Both the position numbers and the translations under genes were made by a program. This document shows, piece by piece, positions 24,666 to 32,966 of a DNA stretch of 64,000 nt; the stretch's first letter is position 1, and every line of letters starts with the position of its first letter. The DNA is from an uncultured Christensenella sp. GTDB lineage: Bacteria > Bacillota > Clostridia > Christensenellales > UBA1750. A model generated the notes under the pieces. The model was not told the DNA's origin and searched no databases. It saw only the letters and a list, made by a program, of their open reading frames with translations. Location of the stretch: the NCBI GenBank assembly GCA_948468595.1, contig CAOKIU010000002.1:1-64000 (forward strand). Reading direction: 5' to 3'.

Positions 24666-25793
24666 TCAGGCGTTGTAGCGGTATGCCTTGACCATGTCTC
24701 CCTTGAGGGGGAACCCAAGCCCTTCCAGCACCTGGGAGAGCGCCTTTAGCAGATCGAGCATGTCCTCGTCGTTGCAGCCCTCGCCCATGTGCCCGATGCG
24801 GAGGACCTTGTGCGCCAGGGCGCCAAAGCTGCCGGCAATCAGGATGTTGTGCTCCCGCATCAGCGCCTCGATTATGGCGGTATCGTCAAGGCCCTGCGGG
24901 ACCTTAAACGCCGTCACCGTATTGGAAAATCCGTCCTTTAGATACAGCGATAGGCCGCCGGCCATCAGCGCGGCGCGCACGGCCTTGGCCACGCGGGCAT
25001 GGCGGGCAAAGATCTCCTTGTCCTCCAGGACGTTGTCCAGCGCCTGGGCGAACCCGGCAATATCGCTGGCCGGCATGGTGTAGGGAAACCACTTGTCCTT
25101 GTAATAATCCCGGAAGGCCATAAGATTGCAATAATAGGAAGCGATGGGCGTGCGCCGCTGCTCCATGGCGCGCATCGCGTCGTGGGAGACGCTCACCATC
25201 GTCAGCCCCGGCGGGCAGGAGAGCGCCTTCTGCGAGCCGCCCAGCAGCACGTCCACGCGCGCCCGGCGCACGTCCACGGGATTGCCGAACATCCCGGAAA
25301 CCGAGTCCACCACCGTCAAAATCCCCTGCTCTTTGAGCAGCGGGCACAGGGCGTGGATGTCGTTGAGCACGCCGGAGGGCGTGTCGCAGTGCACCAGCGT
25401 CGCGTACTTAAACGCGCTGTCTTTTTTGAGGAAGGCGCGCAGCGGCTCCGGCGCGATGGGGCGCAACCCGTCCACGGTGTAGAGCACCGGCTCCCCGCCG
25501 TAGAGGCGCACAAAGTCCGCAAATCCCTTGCCGTACTCCCCGTTATCCAGCACCAGCACGCGGTCCCCCGGTTCGGTCAACGAGGCGCAGGCCGCTTCCA
25601 ACCCCAAGATCCCTTCTCCGCTGAGAATATAGGAGGGATTGGCGGTGTTTAAAAATTTGGAGTACCGCTGGCACACCGCGCGGTAAAAATCGAAGAACGC
25701 CGGGTCCAGGTCGGCGTTGGTCGCCTCCAGGGCGCGCGCGCCGCGCACGTTCGCGCGAACCTTGGTGGGCCCGGGGGTCAGGACATTGTACAT
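24666..25793 (-). CDS. Class V PLP-dependent aminotransferase (alanine-glyoxylate type)
   Basis: A 375-residue fold-type I PLP enzyme of the small class V group. Expected residues are present: the N-terminal TPGPTKV, Asp163 in VVDSVSGMFG, and Lys189 in GGSQKALSCPPGL as the Schiff-base lysine. The MF-like region at the C terminus ends in IGHMGE, typical of alanine-glyoxylate, serine-glyoxylate or purine catabolism aminotransferases (PucG-like). The precise substrates are not visible. It starts 3 bases after the ECF S-component stop on the same strand, so the transporter and enzyme are very likely one operon, suggesting that the aminotransferase acts on an imported compound or a vitamin-related amine. 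Confidence 0.88.
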   Translation of the reverse strand: MYNVLTPGPTKVRANVRGARALEATNADLDPAFFDFYRAVCQRYSKFLNTANPSYILSGEGILGLEAACASLTEPGDRVLVLDNGEYGKGFADFVRLYGGEPVLYTVDGLRPIAPEPLRAFLKKDSAFKYATLVHCDTPSGVLNDIHALCPLLKEQGILTVVDSVSGMFGNPVDVRRARVDVLLGGSQKALSCPPGLTMVSVSHDAMRAMEQRRTPIASYYCNLMAFRDYYKDKWFPYTMPASDIAGFAQALDNVLEDKEIFARHARVAKAVRAALMAGGLSLYLKDGFSNTVTAFKVPQGLDDTAIIEALMREHNILIAGSFGALAHKVLRIGHMGEGCNDEDMLDLLKALSQVLEGLGFPLKGDMVKAYRYNA

Positions 25794-25796
25794 GTT

Positions 25797-26330
25797 TTAC
25801 GCCTCCTTTGTGTGAACGACGCGCCGCATCAGCTTTCGCATGGGCAGGGCCAGCGGCAAGGTGACGGCGATGGCCACGCCCATCTGCAAGAGATTTCCCG
25901 GCACCGAGTTCAGCGGCGCGATCCAGTTGGCGTATAGAATGCCCTCCGCCGCGTAATAGCCCGCAATCTTGATCAGGAGCGCCAACCCCGCGCCCAAGGC
26001 GAAGGACCAAAGCGTTGGAAACCTCTCCCCCAGCGCGCCCACCACATAGCCCATCAGCCCCACGATCACCAGCGTAAACGGCGCCCAGGGCGTCCAGCCC
26101 GAGATCAGGTCGAACATCGCCATGCCAAGGCCCCCGCACAGCGCGCCCGTGCGCCGCCCAAAGCAGAAGGCTGCCAGCAGCAACGGCACGTTCCCCAAGT
26201 GGATCAGCCCGCCGTTGGCCGCAATGGGCAGCCGAACATTGATAAACATCGTAAAGGCCAGTACCAACGTCACGCTCAGCGCGTCAACCGCAAGGTCCAG
26301 CGTCGCGTACTTCCTCTTTCCCACCGCCAT
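25797..26330 (-). CDS. ECF transporter S component
   Basis: A 177-residue membrane protein with about six hydrophobic segments. NVPLLLAAFCFGRRTGALCGGLG and MAMFDLISGW fit the ECF S-component fold, in which a small membrane protein captures a vitamin or precursor and delivers it to a shared EcfT/EcfA1/EcfA2 energy module (not in this window). The substrate cannot be named from sequence; by its neighbour it may relate to pyridoxal, pantothenate or another amine. AGAGGGTGCTTCC precedes the ATG. I saw no riboswitch in the 88 bases upstream. Confidence 0.75.
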   Translation of the reverse strand: MAVGKRKYATLDLAVDALSVTLVLAFTMFINVRLPIAANGGLIHLGNVPLLLAAFCFGRRTGALCGGLGMAMFDLISGWTPWAPFTLVIVGLMGYVVGALGERFPTLWSFALGAGLALLIKIAGYYAAEGILYANWIAPLNSVPGNLLQMGVAIAVTLPLALPMRKLMRRVVHTKEA

Positions 26331-26418
26331 GGAAGCACCCTCTTTCCGCTTAAGATGCCTCCATCATAGCGCAAATCTGACCGCTTGAAAACATCCAGTT
26401 TTAAAAAACTTTAAGGGG

Positions 26419-27714
26419 TCAGTTTGTCTCCACGCGAATGGCGGTCGATTGCGCCGTGCGGTGAAGGTGGCTGGTGAGCGCGATTCCGGCAAGGGAACTG
26501 ATGAGCACCGCCACAAACACGGGCAGGAAGGAAAAGACCTCCGCCGCCAGGCCCGCAAAGTAGCTGCAAAAGGTAAAGGGGAACTGTATAATGGACTGCA
26601 ACACCAGGTAGCCGGTGCGCTTTTTCGGGTCCACGGTATCGATGACGCGGTGGGCGTAACCCAGCCAAGCGGAAAGATTCATGCCCGCCATGAGCACCAT
26701 AACCGCCACAAAGCCAAAGCAGGACCGACCCGTAGCCGGGCCGATGAAGTGAACGGCGATGCCCAATACGGCGATTAGGACGGGCAGAACGTGGGAGATG
26801 ACCATCAGCGCGGTATTGCCCCACTTCTTGGTGACGCGGACCCAGGCAAAGCCGCCGATGATCTGGCCGATGACCTGGATGTAGAGCATGGAGCTGATCT
26901 GCGTGGGGGTGAGGTTTCCGCGCGAGGAGCCAAAGAGCACGATGAGCGAGGAAACCATGGAGGAGACGACGTAGAGGATGCGGCCGTACATGATGCGGCG
27001 GAAGTTTCCGTCCGCGCGCCACAGCTCCACGAAGGAGCGCAGATAGGGCACCAAACGCACGCGCTCCCAATGCTGAATCTTCTCCCGGGGGAAATCCCGA
27101 ATGCCGTAGAGGAGGAACATGTTCAGGAAGTACACGCCCCCGCACATACCGAAAATCCAGGCGTAGCGCTGGGCAAAGGTGAGGGTGGGCGCATCCATCA
27201 GCGCCTTGACCACAAAGGCGGCGCCAAGGCCCGCGATGCCGCCAAACACCTGCTGATACCCCTGAATGGCCGCGCGCGGGCGGGGAGGCACGGTCCTTGC
27301 GCCGATCTCCGTCCAAAACAGACCCACCAGGCCATCGGAGAAGAAGAACAGACTCACTAGCACAATGACGCAGATCGCCGCCGGCGTCCCCGTCACGCCC
27401 ATCAGCAGCAGAGGCGCCATCAGGGCAATGACCCATCTGGAGGAAAAGGCGATGGTGTGCATGGCGCGGCCAAAGTTGGATACGTTCATAATCACCATGC
27501 CGAGCAGAAATTGCGCCACAATCGTCATGGCCGAGCGCAGGGCCGCGGCCAACCCCGCCAGCTGCAAGGACCCCGTCGCCTCGCTGATAAAGACCGAGAT
27601 GACGGCGTTGCCGTCGATAAAGGACGCGGCGATCCAGAACGAGGCCCCCTCGGCGATCATGAGATAGTAATTGCGCCTGGCGATGCGCTCGTTCTCCGTC
27701 AGTGTTTTTTTCAT
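26419..27714 (-). CDS. MFS transporter
   Basis: A 431-residue protein with twelve hydrophobic segments and a short central loop rich in Arg (about 190-210), the layout of the major facilitator superfamily. The first helix region EGASFWIAASFIDGNAVISVFI has an Asp/Asn within it, and loop 2-3 carries the string LLGMVIMNVSNFGRAMHT; there is no sugar- or drug-family signature I can assign. GGAGGGGGA precedes the ATG. It is upstream of the ECF S-component gene but 88 bases away, so co-transcription is uncertain. It diverges from a small lipoprotein gene. Confidence 0.85.
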   Translation of the reverse strand: MKKTLTENERIARRNYYLMIAEGASFWIAASFIDGNAVISVFISEATGSLQLAGLAAALRSAMTIVAQFLLGMVIMNVSNFGRAMHTIAFSSRWVIALMAPLLLMGVTGTPAAICVIVLVSLFFFSDGLVGLFWTEIGARTVPPRPRAAIQGYQQVFGGIAGLGAAFVVKALMDAPTLTFAQRYAWIFGMCGGVYFLNMFLLYGIRDFPREKIQHWERVRLVPYLRSFVELWRADGNFRRIMYGRILYVVSSMVSSLIVLFGSSRGNLTPTQISSMLYIQVIGQIIGGFAWVRVTKKWGNTALMVISHVLPVLIAVLGIAVHFIGPATGRSCFGFVAVMVLMAGMNLSAWLGYAHRVIDTVDPKKRTGYLVLQSIIQFPFTFCSYFAGLAAEVFSFLPVFVAVLISSLAGIALTSHLHRTAQSTAIRVETN

Positions 27715-27856
27715 TCCGTCTCCCCCTCCACGCTGCTTTGTATATAGATTAAGAATAGTCCTTCCGATTTCGTTTGTAAACGGCGCGCGCAGGCTTTTGG
27801 CCGTTCCGTTTCAAAGCGTGAAATGGCGAACAATTTATGAACATTGGAGGAAGGGT

Positions 27857-27885
27857 TTGACCGACCGGCGATTTTGTGTTACCAT
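27857..27885 (+). promoter_or_regulatory. Promoter for the small lipoprotein gene
   Basis: TTGACC (27857-27862), a 17-base spacer and TACCAT (27880-27885), 40 bases upstream of the start codon. Confidence 0.6.
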
Positions 27886-27925
27886 ATCAGCAGATTTTGA
27901 TCTGTTCATCAAAGGGGTGTTTACC

Positions 27926-28261
27926 ATGAAAACTGTCAAGGCGCTGCGCGCGGCGGTGGTGGCCGCGCTGTTGCTCGCGCTGCTCACGTCCTGCGGCGCG
28001 GGATCGCTGATTCGGGGCACCTGGGCGGAATCCACCGGCACGATGTCCTTGGAGCTGAAAAAGGATGGAAAGGCGGTCGTCACGGCCTACAACTTCCCGT
28101 TGGAGGTCTCCTATACCTATGAAAACGACGTGCTGACCATCATCTACTCCGAGGACCTGACCGAGTCCGGCGCCATCACCTTCTACGGCGATAACGAGTT
28201 CATTTGGGAGAAGACGGACAGCAACGGCGATCCCTATTGGGAGACCTACACGAGGCAATGA
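27926..28261 (+). CDS. Small lipoprotein of unknown function
   Basis: A 111-residue lipoprotein: signal peptide ending LLTSC (Cys23). The mature part is a single small beta domain (GTWAESTGTMSLELKKDG, then AITFYGDNEFIWEKTD) resembling the DUF5640/lipocalin-like clostridial lipoproteins; this match is by pattern and is tentative. AAAGGGGTG precedes the ATG at 27926. A longer open frame to 27671 has no ribosome site and no coding character upstream of this point, so it is excluded. It has its own promoter and terminator. Confidence 0.78.
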   Translation: MKTVKALRAAVVAALLLALLTSCGAGSLIRGTWAESTGTMSLELKKDGKAVVTAYNFPLEVSYTYENDVLTIIYSEDLTESGAITFYGDNEFIWEKTDSNGDPYWETYTRQ

Positions 28262-28268
28262 GCGCCGA

Positions 28269-28298
28269 ACGGAGAGCGTGAACCGCTCTCCGTTTTCT
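28269..28298 (+). terminator. Terminator of the small lipoprotein gene
   Basis: A 10-bp perfect stem ACGGAGAGCG/CGCTCTCCGT (28269-28278, 28284-28293) followed by TTTCTTTTT. Confidence 0.9.
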
Positions 28299-28452
28299 TT
28301 TTGGGTCCGGTTCACTGCCGCTTCCTCGAGCGGTACACCCGGATGAGGATGAGCAGGACCACGACTCCTCCCTTTCGCCTGCATCAAAACCCAATGCGCC
28401 TCCGGCAAAGAAGCATAAAACACCTTGATGGATGAGGTTTACTACCTCCTTG

Positions 28453-28503
28453 CATTATGGGGATTATATCCTCTTAGCGAGAAGGACTATAACCCCCATA
28501 ATG
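28453..28503. repeat. Long near-perfect inverted repeat
   Basis: CATTATGGGGATTATATCC (28453-28471) and GGACTATAACCCCCATAATG (28484-28503) pair over about 18 of 20 positions with a 12-base loop. There is no T run. It lies 28 bases before the frameshifted XRE gene and could be its operator or a relic of a small mobile element. Confidence 0.7.
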
Positions 28504-28530
28504 ATCTCTGTCAAGAAGGAGGTTGCGATC

Positions 28531-28747
28531 GTGATTGTATTTGACGGGTTGTGGAGGGTTATGCAGGAACGGGGAATTTCAACCTATGTGCTCAGAGAAA
28601 AATGCGGAATCGATTCCAAGACGATTCGCCGGTTGCGGGCCAATGAGAACATGGAGACCAAAAACGCTTAACAAGCTCTGCGCCGCCCTGAGCTGCCGGT
28701 TGGATAAAATCGCGGCATACAGGCAAGACGATCCAACGGAGAAATAA
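28531..28747 (+). pseudogene. Frameshifted XRE-type transcriptional regulator
   Basis: A GTG start (28531) with AAGGAGG 8 bases upstream opens a helix-turn-helix protein of the Cro/C1 (DUF739-like YozG) type: LWRVMQERGISTYVLREKCG, then DSKTIRRLRANENMET. After MET the frame is broken: a run of five A (28660-28664) makes the sequence read KNA-stop, while removing one A restores KTLNKLCAALSCRLDKIAAY, the conserved second half of this family, ending at 28747. The family is about 70 residues, which fits the repaired length. Either it is a recent inactivating insertion or a sequencing error in a homopolymer; programmed slippage is less likely. A long inverted repeat lies just upstream. Confidence 0.8.
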
Positions 28748-28750
28748 AGG

Positions 28751-28779
28751 TTGACATTTTATGCGAGCTGTGCTATAAA
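28751..28779 (+). promoter_or_regulatory. Promoter for the pheST leader
   Basis: TTGACA (28751-28756), a 17-base spacer and TATAAA (28774-28779), nearly perfect sigma-A consensus; transcription would start near 28786. Confidence 0.85.
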
Positions 28780-28785
28780 GAGCTA

Positions 28786-29026
28786 AGGTCGGCTGTGATG
28801 AGAGTTTGAGTAAGCCGCTTTTGCAAAGTCCCCAAAGAGAGGTTCGCCACCGGCTGAAAGCGAATCGGGATGGAAGAGCGTGCCGAAGTTCGCCTCGGAG
28901 CCGCGCGGGCGCGCCCGTTACAGCGTACAAGAGGCCGCGCGTTGTTGGACGGCGGCGAACTTGGGTGGTACCACGAAGGGTCTAAGGCTCTGCGTCCCAA
29001 TGCTTTGGGGGCGCGGGTCTTTTTTT
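28786..29026 (+). ncRNA. T-box riboswitch leader for phenylalanyl-tRNA synthetase
   Basis: Between the promoter and pheS lies a leader with T-box features: a stem I region of about 100 bases containing AGAGAGG, a candidate specifier triplet TTC (28889-28891, a Phe codon) in the bulge of GAAGTTCGCC, and the near-invariant T-box bulge TGGGTGGTACCACG (28962-28975). A terminator hairpin of about 29000-29018 is followed by a T run at 29020-29026. Uncharged tRNA-Phe would pair with the specifier and T-box bulge, favour the antiterminator and turn on pheST. Confidence 0.9.
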
Positions 29027-29058
29027 CACCCGAAAAGTTTGAAAAGGGAGGATGCATT

Positions 29059-30093
29059 ATGCAGGACAAGCTCAATGAAATCAGAGAATCCGTGCGGAGC
29101 ACGCTGAATAAGGCCAAAGAATCCTCGCACATTGAGGATCTGCGCGTTCACGTGCTGGGCCGCAAGGGCGAACTGACCGCCCTGCTCAAGGGCATGGGCA
29201 AGCTCAGCCCCGAGGAGCGCCCCGTCGTAGGGCAGAAGGTCAACGCGCTGCGCCAGGAAATCGAGGGCTGGCTGGACGAAAAGAGCCGGGAGCTCGCCGC
29301 GAAGGAGCGTCAGGCGCGCCTGAATGCCGAGACGTTGGACATCTCCATCCCCGGCGATGAGGTAAAGGTGGGCAACCCCCATCCCCTCTCCACAACGCTG
29401 GAAAAGATCATCGATATTTTCGTGGGCATGGGCTTCTCGGTCGCCGAGGGTCCGGAGGTCGAGCTGGACCGCTATAACTTCGAACTGCTCAACCTGCCCA
29501 AGGATCATCCCGCCAGGGACGCGCAGGATACCTTCTATTTCAACGAAAACATCCTGCTGCGCACCCACACCTCCCCGGTGCAGGCGCGCACCATGCTCGC
29601 GCAAAAGCCGCCCATCCGCGTCATTTGCCCGGGGCGCGTCTACCGCGCGGACGAGGTGGACGCCACCCACAGCCCGGTCTTCTCCCAGTGCGAGGGCCTT
29701 GTCGTGGATGAGGGCGTCACCATGGGCGATCTCAAGGGCACGCTGGATACCTTTGCCCGGGAGCTGTACGGCGAGGGCATCCGCACCCGCTTCCGCCCCT
29801 CCTTCTTCCCCTTCACCGAGCCCTCTGCCGAGGTGGACGTCACCTGCGCCGCCTGCAAGGGTGAGGGCTGCCGCATCTGCAAGGGCACCGGCTGGATCGA
29901 GATTCTGGGCGCGGGCATGGTCAATCCCCACGTGCTGGAAATGTGCGGCATCGATCCCAAGCGCTACACGGGCTTTGCCTTCGGCATCGGCATTGAGCGC
30001 GTGACCAACCTAAAGTACAACGTGCCGGATATGCGTCTTTTGTTTGAGAACGACCTGCGGTTCCTTTCGCAGTTCGGAAAAGGGAGGGTGTAA
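29059..30093 (+). CDS. pheS: Phenylalanine--tRNA ligase alpha subunit
   Basis: A 344-residue catalytic subunit of the alpha2-beta2 synthetase that charges tRNA-Phe. A coiled N-terminal region (residues 1-85) that contacts tRNA is followed by motif 2 region RVICPGRVYRADEVDATHSPVF and motif 3 GFAFGIGIERVTNLKY near the C terminus. PHPLSTTLEKIIDIFVGMG is the usual family opening of the class II core. A Cys-rich insertion CAACKGEGCRICKGTG (four Cys) replaces the usual short loop, common in many Clostridia. GGGAGGA lies before ATG 29059; the open frame continues upstream into the T-box and that part is not translated. It is controlled by the T-box leader. Confidence 0.97.
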   Translation: MQDKLNEIRESVRSTLNKAKESSHIEDLRVHVLGRKGELTALLKGMGKLSPEERPVVGQKVNALRQEIEGWLDEKSRELAAKERQARLNAETLDISIPGDEVKVGNPHPLSTTLEKIIDIFVGMGFSVAEGPEVELDRYNFELLNLPKDHPARDAQDTFYFNENILLRTHTSPVQARTMLAQKPPIRVICPGRVYRADEVDATHSPVFSQCEGLVVDEGVTMGDLKGTLDTFARELYGEGIRTRFRPSFFPFTEPSAEVDVTCAACKGEGCRICKGTGWIEILGAGMVNPHVLEMCGIDPKRYTGFAFGIGIERVTNLKYNVPDMRLLFENDLRFLSQFGKGRV

Positions 30094-30096
30094 ACC

Positions 30097-32493
30097 ATGC
30101 TTGTACCGCTTTCTTGGCTGAAGAGATATGTTAAGATCGATCTTTCCTTGGAGGAGTTCGTCCGCCGCATGATCATGAGCGGCACCGCGGTGGAAGGCTA
30201 TGAGGACCTGGGCGCCCAGGTCACCAATGTCGTCGTGGGCAAGATCCTCTCCATCGTCCCGCATCCCAATTCCGACCATCTGAACATCTGCCAGGTGGAT
30301 GTGGGCCAGGAGGCGCCCATCCAAATCGTCACCGGCGCGGACAACATGAGCGAGGGCGACTGCGTCCCCGTGGCCCTGCACGATTCCCACCTTCCCGGCG
30401 GCGTTCACATCAAAAAGGGCAAGCTGCGCGGCGAGGTCTCCAACGGCATGATGTGCTCCGGCGAGGAGCTGGGCGTGCCCGCGGACGTCTATCCCTCCAA
30501 TACGGAGCATGGCCTGCTCATCCTCCAGGGCGAGCTCACGCCCGGCCAGGACATTCGTCCCGTGCTGGGGCTTGACGACGCCGTGATCGACTTTGAGATT
30601 CTGGCCAACCGGCCGGACTGCCTTTCGGTGCTGGGCCTTGCGCACGAGGCGGCGGTGGCGGCGGGCCATCCCGTTGAGGAGCCGGAAAAGAGCTATACCG
30701 CCGCGGGCGGCGACATAGGCGACCTGGTCTCCGTCCAGGTGGAGGACACCGCCCTCTGCCCCCGCTACTGCGCAGCCGCCGTCAAGAACATCAAGATCGA
30801 GCCCTCCCCGCTCTGGATGCGCCAGGCGCTTCACAAGGCGGGCGTGCGGCCCATCAACAACATCGTGGACATCACCAACTTCGTCATGCTGGAGATGGGC
30901 CAGCCCATGCACGCTTTTGACCTCAACTCCGTGCGCGGCCGGCGCATCATCGTGCGCCGCGCTCAGCCGGACGAGCAGATGATGACGCTGGACGGCAAGG
31001 ACCGCAAGCTGACCGAAAGCATGCTCGTCATTGCGGATGCCGAGGGCGCCACCGGCCTTGCCGGCATCATGGGCGGCCAGGAGAGCGAGATCACGGACAA
31101 CACCCAGCTCGTGCTCTTTGAATCCGCTTGCTTCGACCGCGCGAATATCCGCCAGTCCGGCCGCGCGCTGGGCATGCGCACCGAGGCGCAGGGCCGCTTT
31201 GAGCGCGGCGTGAACGTGCGCCTTTGCCGGGAAGCGCTGGAGCGCGCCCTGCACCTGGTTGAGGAGCTGGGCGCGGGCGAGATTGTGGAGGGGATCATCG
31301 ACCTCTACCCCAATCAAGAGCCGCTGCCCACGGTGGAGGCAGAGATCCCCTACTTGCACACCCTCATGGGCATCCAGGTTCCCGCGCAAAAGATGGTGGA
31401 GATTCTGGACTCCCTGGGCATAAAGACCATTCAAAAGGGCGATTCCCTCCTCTGCCAGAGCCCGCTCTGGCGACAGGACATCGCCTGCGGCGCGGACATT
31501 GCCGAGGAAGTGCTGCGCATCTACGGCTATGATCACATCCCCTCCACCCTCATTCGCGGCGAGGCCATGGCCGGGCACAACAGCGCGCACCAGAAGCGAG
31601 ACGCGGCGCTCAGGCGCCTTCTGTGCGGCATGGGCGCCTACGAGGCGCTGACCTATTCCTTCATCAGCCCCAAGTGGTACGACGCGCTCAACCTCTCCGC
31701 GGACGATCCGCTTCGGCTCTCCGCCCAGCTGCTCAATCCCTTGGGCGAGGATTATTCCGTGATGCGCACCACGCTCATCCCCTCCATGCTCGGCACCCTG
31801 GCCACCAACCTGAGCCGCGGCAACGCGAACGCGGCCTTCTTTGAGATTGGCAAGCGCTTCCTCCCCAAGTCCCTGCCCCTGACGGAGCTTCCCGAGGAGC
31901 GCCCGGTGCTCTGCCTCGGCCTGTATGGTGAAAACGCCACCTTCTACACGCTCAAGGGCATGGTGGAGGCGCTGTTTAAAGCCTTTGGCATCCAGGATGC
32001 TGCCTGGCAGCGCGCACAGGCCCCCTATCTGCACCCCGGCCGCGGCGCGGAGGCGCTCTTTGGCAAGCGCAGTTTGGGCGTCCTGGGTGAAGTGCATCCC
32101 GACGTTGCGGAGAACTTCAAAATCAAGTCCCGCGTCTACGTTGCGGAAATCGATTGGGACGTGCTGGACGCGGTCGCCACCGAGGTGGGCCAGGCCAAGG
32201 AGATGCCCAAGTTCCCCGCCGTGCAGCGCGACTTCGCCTTTGTGATGAAGGAAGAGGTTCCGGTGGGCGACGTGATGCGCACCATGCGCCGCGCCGCGGG
32301 CGCCCTGTGCGAAGAGGTCAAGCTCTTTGACGTCTATCGCGGCGTGCCCATCCTGCCGGGCGAGAAGTCCGTCGCCCTTTCCATCGCGCTCAGGGCCGCC
32401 GATCACACCCTCACCGAAGAGGAGATCGGCAAGGTCTCCGCAAAAATCGTGGACGCGGTTTCGACGAATTACGGCGCACAGTTGCGTTCTTAA
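30097..32493 (+). CDS. pheT: Phenylalanine--tRNA ligase beta subunit
   Basis: A 798-residue subunit with the expected domain series: an N-terminal OB-fold tRNA binding domain (residues about 40-150), B3/B4 editing domain (about 210-375), the B5 domains, a class II-like core (about 480-690) and a C-terminal anticodon-binding FDX-ACB domain (about 705-798). It edits mischarged Tyr-tRNA-Phe and binds the tRNA. It starts 3 bases after the pheS stop with GGGAGGG of pheS as the ribosome site, so the two are translationally linked. A promoter for zapA lies in its last codons. Confidence 0.97.
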   Translation: MLVPLSWLKRYVKIDLSLEEFVRRMIMSGTAVEGYEDLGAQVTNVVVGKILSIVPHPNSDHLNICQVDVGQEAPIQIVTGADNMSEGDCVPVALHDSHLPGGVHIKKGKLRGEVSNGMMCSGEELGVPADVYPSNTEHGLLILQGELTPGQDIRPVLGLDDAVIDFEILANRPDCLSVLGLAHEAAVAAGHPVEEPEKSYTAAGGDIGDLVSVQVEDTALCPRYCAAAVKNIKIEPSPLWMRQALHKAGVRPINNIVDITNFVMLEMGQPMHAFDLNSVRGRRIIVRRAQPDEQMMTLDGKDRKLTESMLVIADAEGATGLAGIMGGQESEITDNTQLVLFESACFDRANIRQSGRALGMRTEAQGRFERGVNVRLCREALERALHLVEELGAGEIVEGIIDLYPNQEPLPTVEAEIPYLHTLMGIQVPAQKMVEILDSLGIKTIQKGDSLLCQSPLWRQDIACGADIAEEVLRIYGYDHIPSTLIRGEAMAGHNSAHQKRDAALRRLLCGMGAYEALTYSFISPKWYDALNLSADDPLRLSAQLLNPLGEDYSVMRTTLIPSMLGTLATNLSRGNANAAFFEIGKRFLPKSLPLTELPEERPVLCLGLYGENATFYTLKGMVEALFKAFGIQDAAWQRAQAPYLHPGRGAEALFGKRSLGVLGEVHPDVAENFKIKSRVYVAEIDWDVLDAVATEVGQAKEMPKFPAVQRDFAFVMKEEVPVGDVMRTMRRAAGALCEEVKLFDVYRGVPILPGEKSVALSIALRAADHTLTEEEIGKVSAKIVDAVSTNYGAQLRS

Positions 32494-32510
32494 GCAAAAG
32501 CGGGTATAAT
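32482..32510 (+). promoter_or_regulatory. Promoter for zapA
   Basis: TTGCGT (32482-32487, within the last codons of pheT), a 17-base spacer and TATAAT (32505-32510). Confidence 0.7.
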
Positions 32511-32545
32511 AGGGATGCGCGCGAACGCGATAAGGAGGGACGAAG

Positions 32546-32839
32546 ATGGAGAAAAACAAAGCCGTGGTCACGGTACACGGCAGAGAATACACCCTCGTCG
32601 GCGCCGAGCCTCCGGAGTACATGCAGCGCGTGGCCGCGTATGTGGATCGCCGCATGTCGGAGATTTCGTACTCATCCTATCTATCGGACGAACGGCTGAT
32701 GGCGCTTACCGCGCTCAACCTGGCGGACGAACTGCTCAAGAGCAAAGACGAGGTCAGCGCCATTCGCAAGGAACTGACGCTGATGCGTCAAGCGCTGCAC
32801 AAGGCGGAGCTGGAAGCCAAAAAAAGTGAAAAAAAGTAA
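32546..32839 (+). CDS. zapA: Cell division protein ZapA
   Basis: A 97-residue protein with the ZapA fold: an N-terminal beta hairpin (VVTVHGREYTLVG), EPPEYMQRVAAYVDRRM as first helix, and a long C-terminal coiled coil (residues about 50-97) rich in Lys and Glu. ZapA tetramers cross-link FtsZ filaments at the division site. AAGGAGGGACGAAG precedes the ATG. The pheT-zapA adjacency is a conserved Firmicutes arrangement. It ends in a strong terminator. The Lys-rich tail is somewhat longer than usual. Confidence 0.9.
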   Translation: MEKNKAVVTVHGREYTLVGAEPPEYMQRVAAYVDRRMSEISYSSYLSDERLMALTALNLADELLKSKDEVSAIRKELTLMRQALHKAELEAKKSEKK

Positions 32840-32850
32840 CCCAAAGCATT

Positions 32851-32882
32851 AAAAAACGGGGCCGGATCGGCCCCGTTTTTTC
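32851..32882 (+). terminator. Terminator of the zapA transcript
   Basis: AAAAAACGGGGCC with GGCCCCGTTTTTT around a short loop, a classical intrinsic terminator that may also work for the converging - strand gene. Confidence 0.92.
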
Positions 32883-32966
32883 TGTTTCGTGGAACGTCGG
32901 CGGTCAATCGCCGCACAAACGCCGCTCCACTCCGCCGCCCAATGCCGAAGCACATGGCGCGCCGCT

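Noticed and set aside
26331-26418. A riboswitch before the ECF S-component gene
   Set aside because: The gap is only 88 bases and lacks conserved TPP, FMN, cobalamin or THF motifs.
28531-28747. Programmed ribosomal frameshifting in the XRE gene
   Set aside because: A five-A run alone is not a convincing slippery site and no stimulating structure follows; an indel is simpler.
30010-32655. A - strand open frame of 881 codons opposite pheT
   Set aside because: It mirrors pheT with no ribosome site or recognisable domain; long antisense frames are expected in GC-rich DNA.
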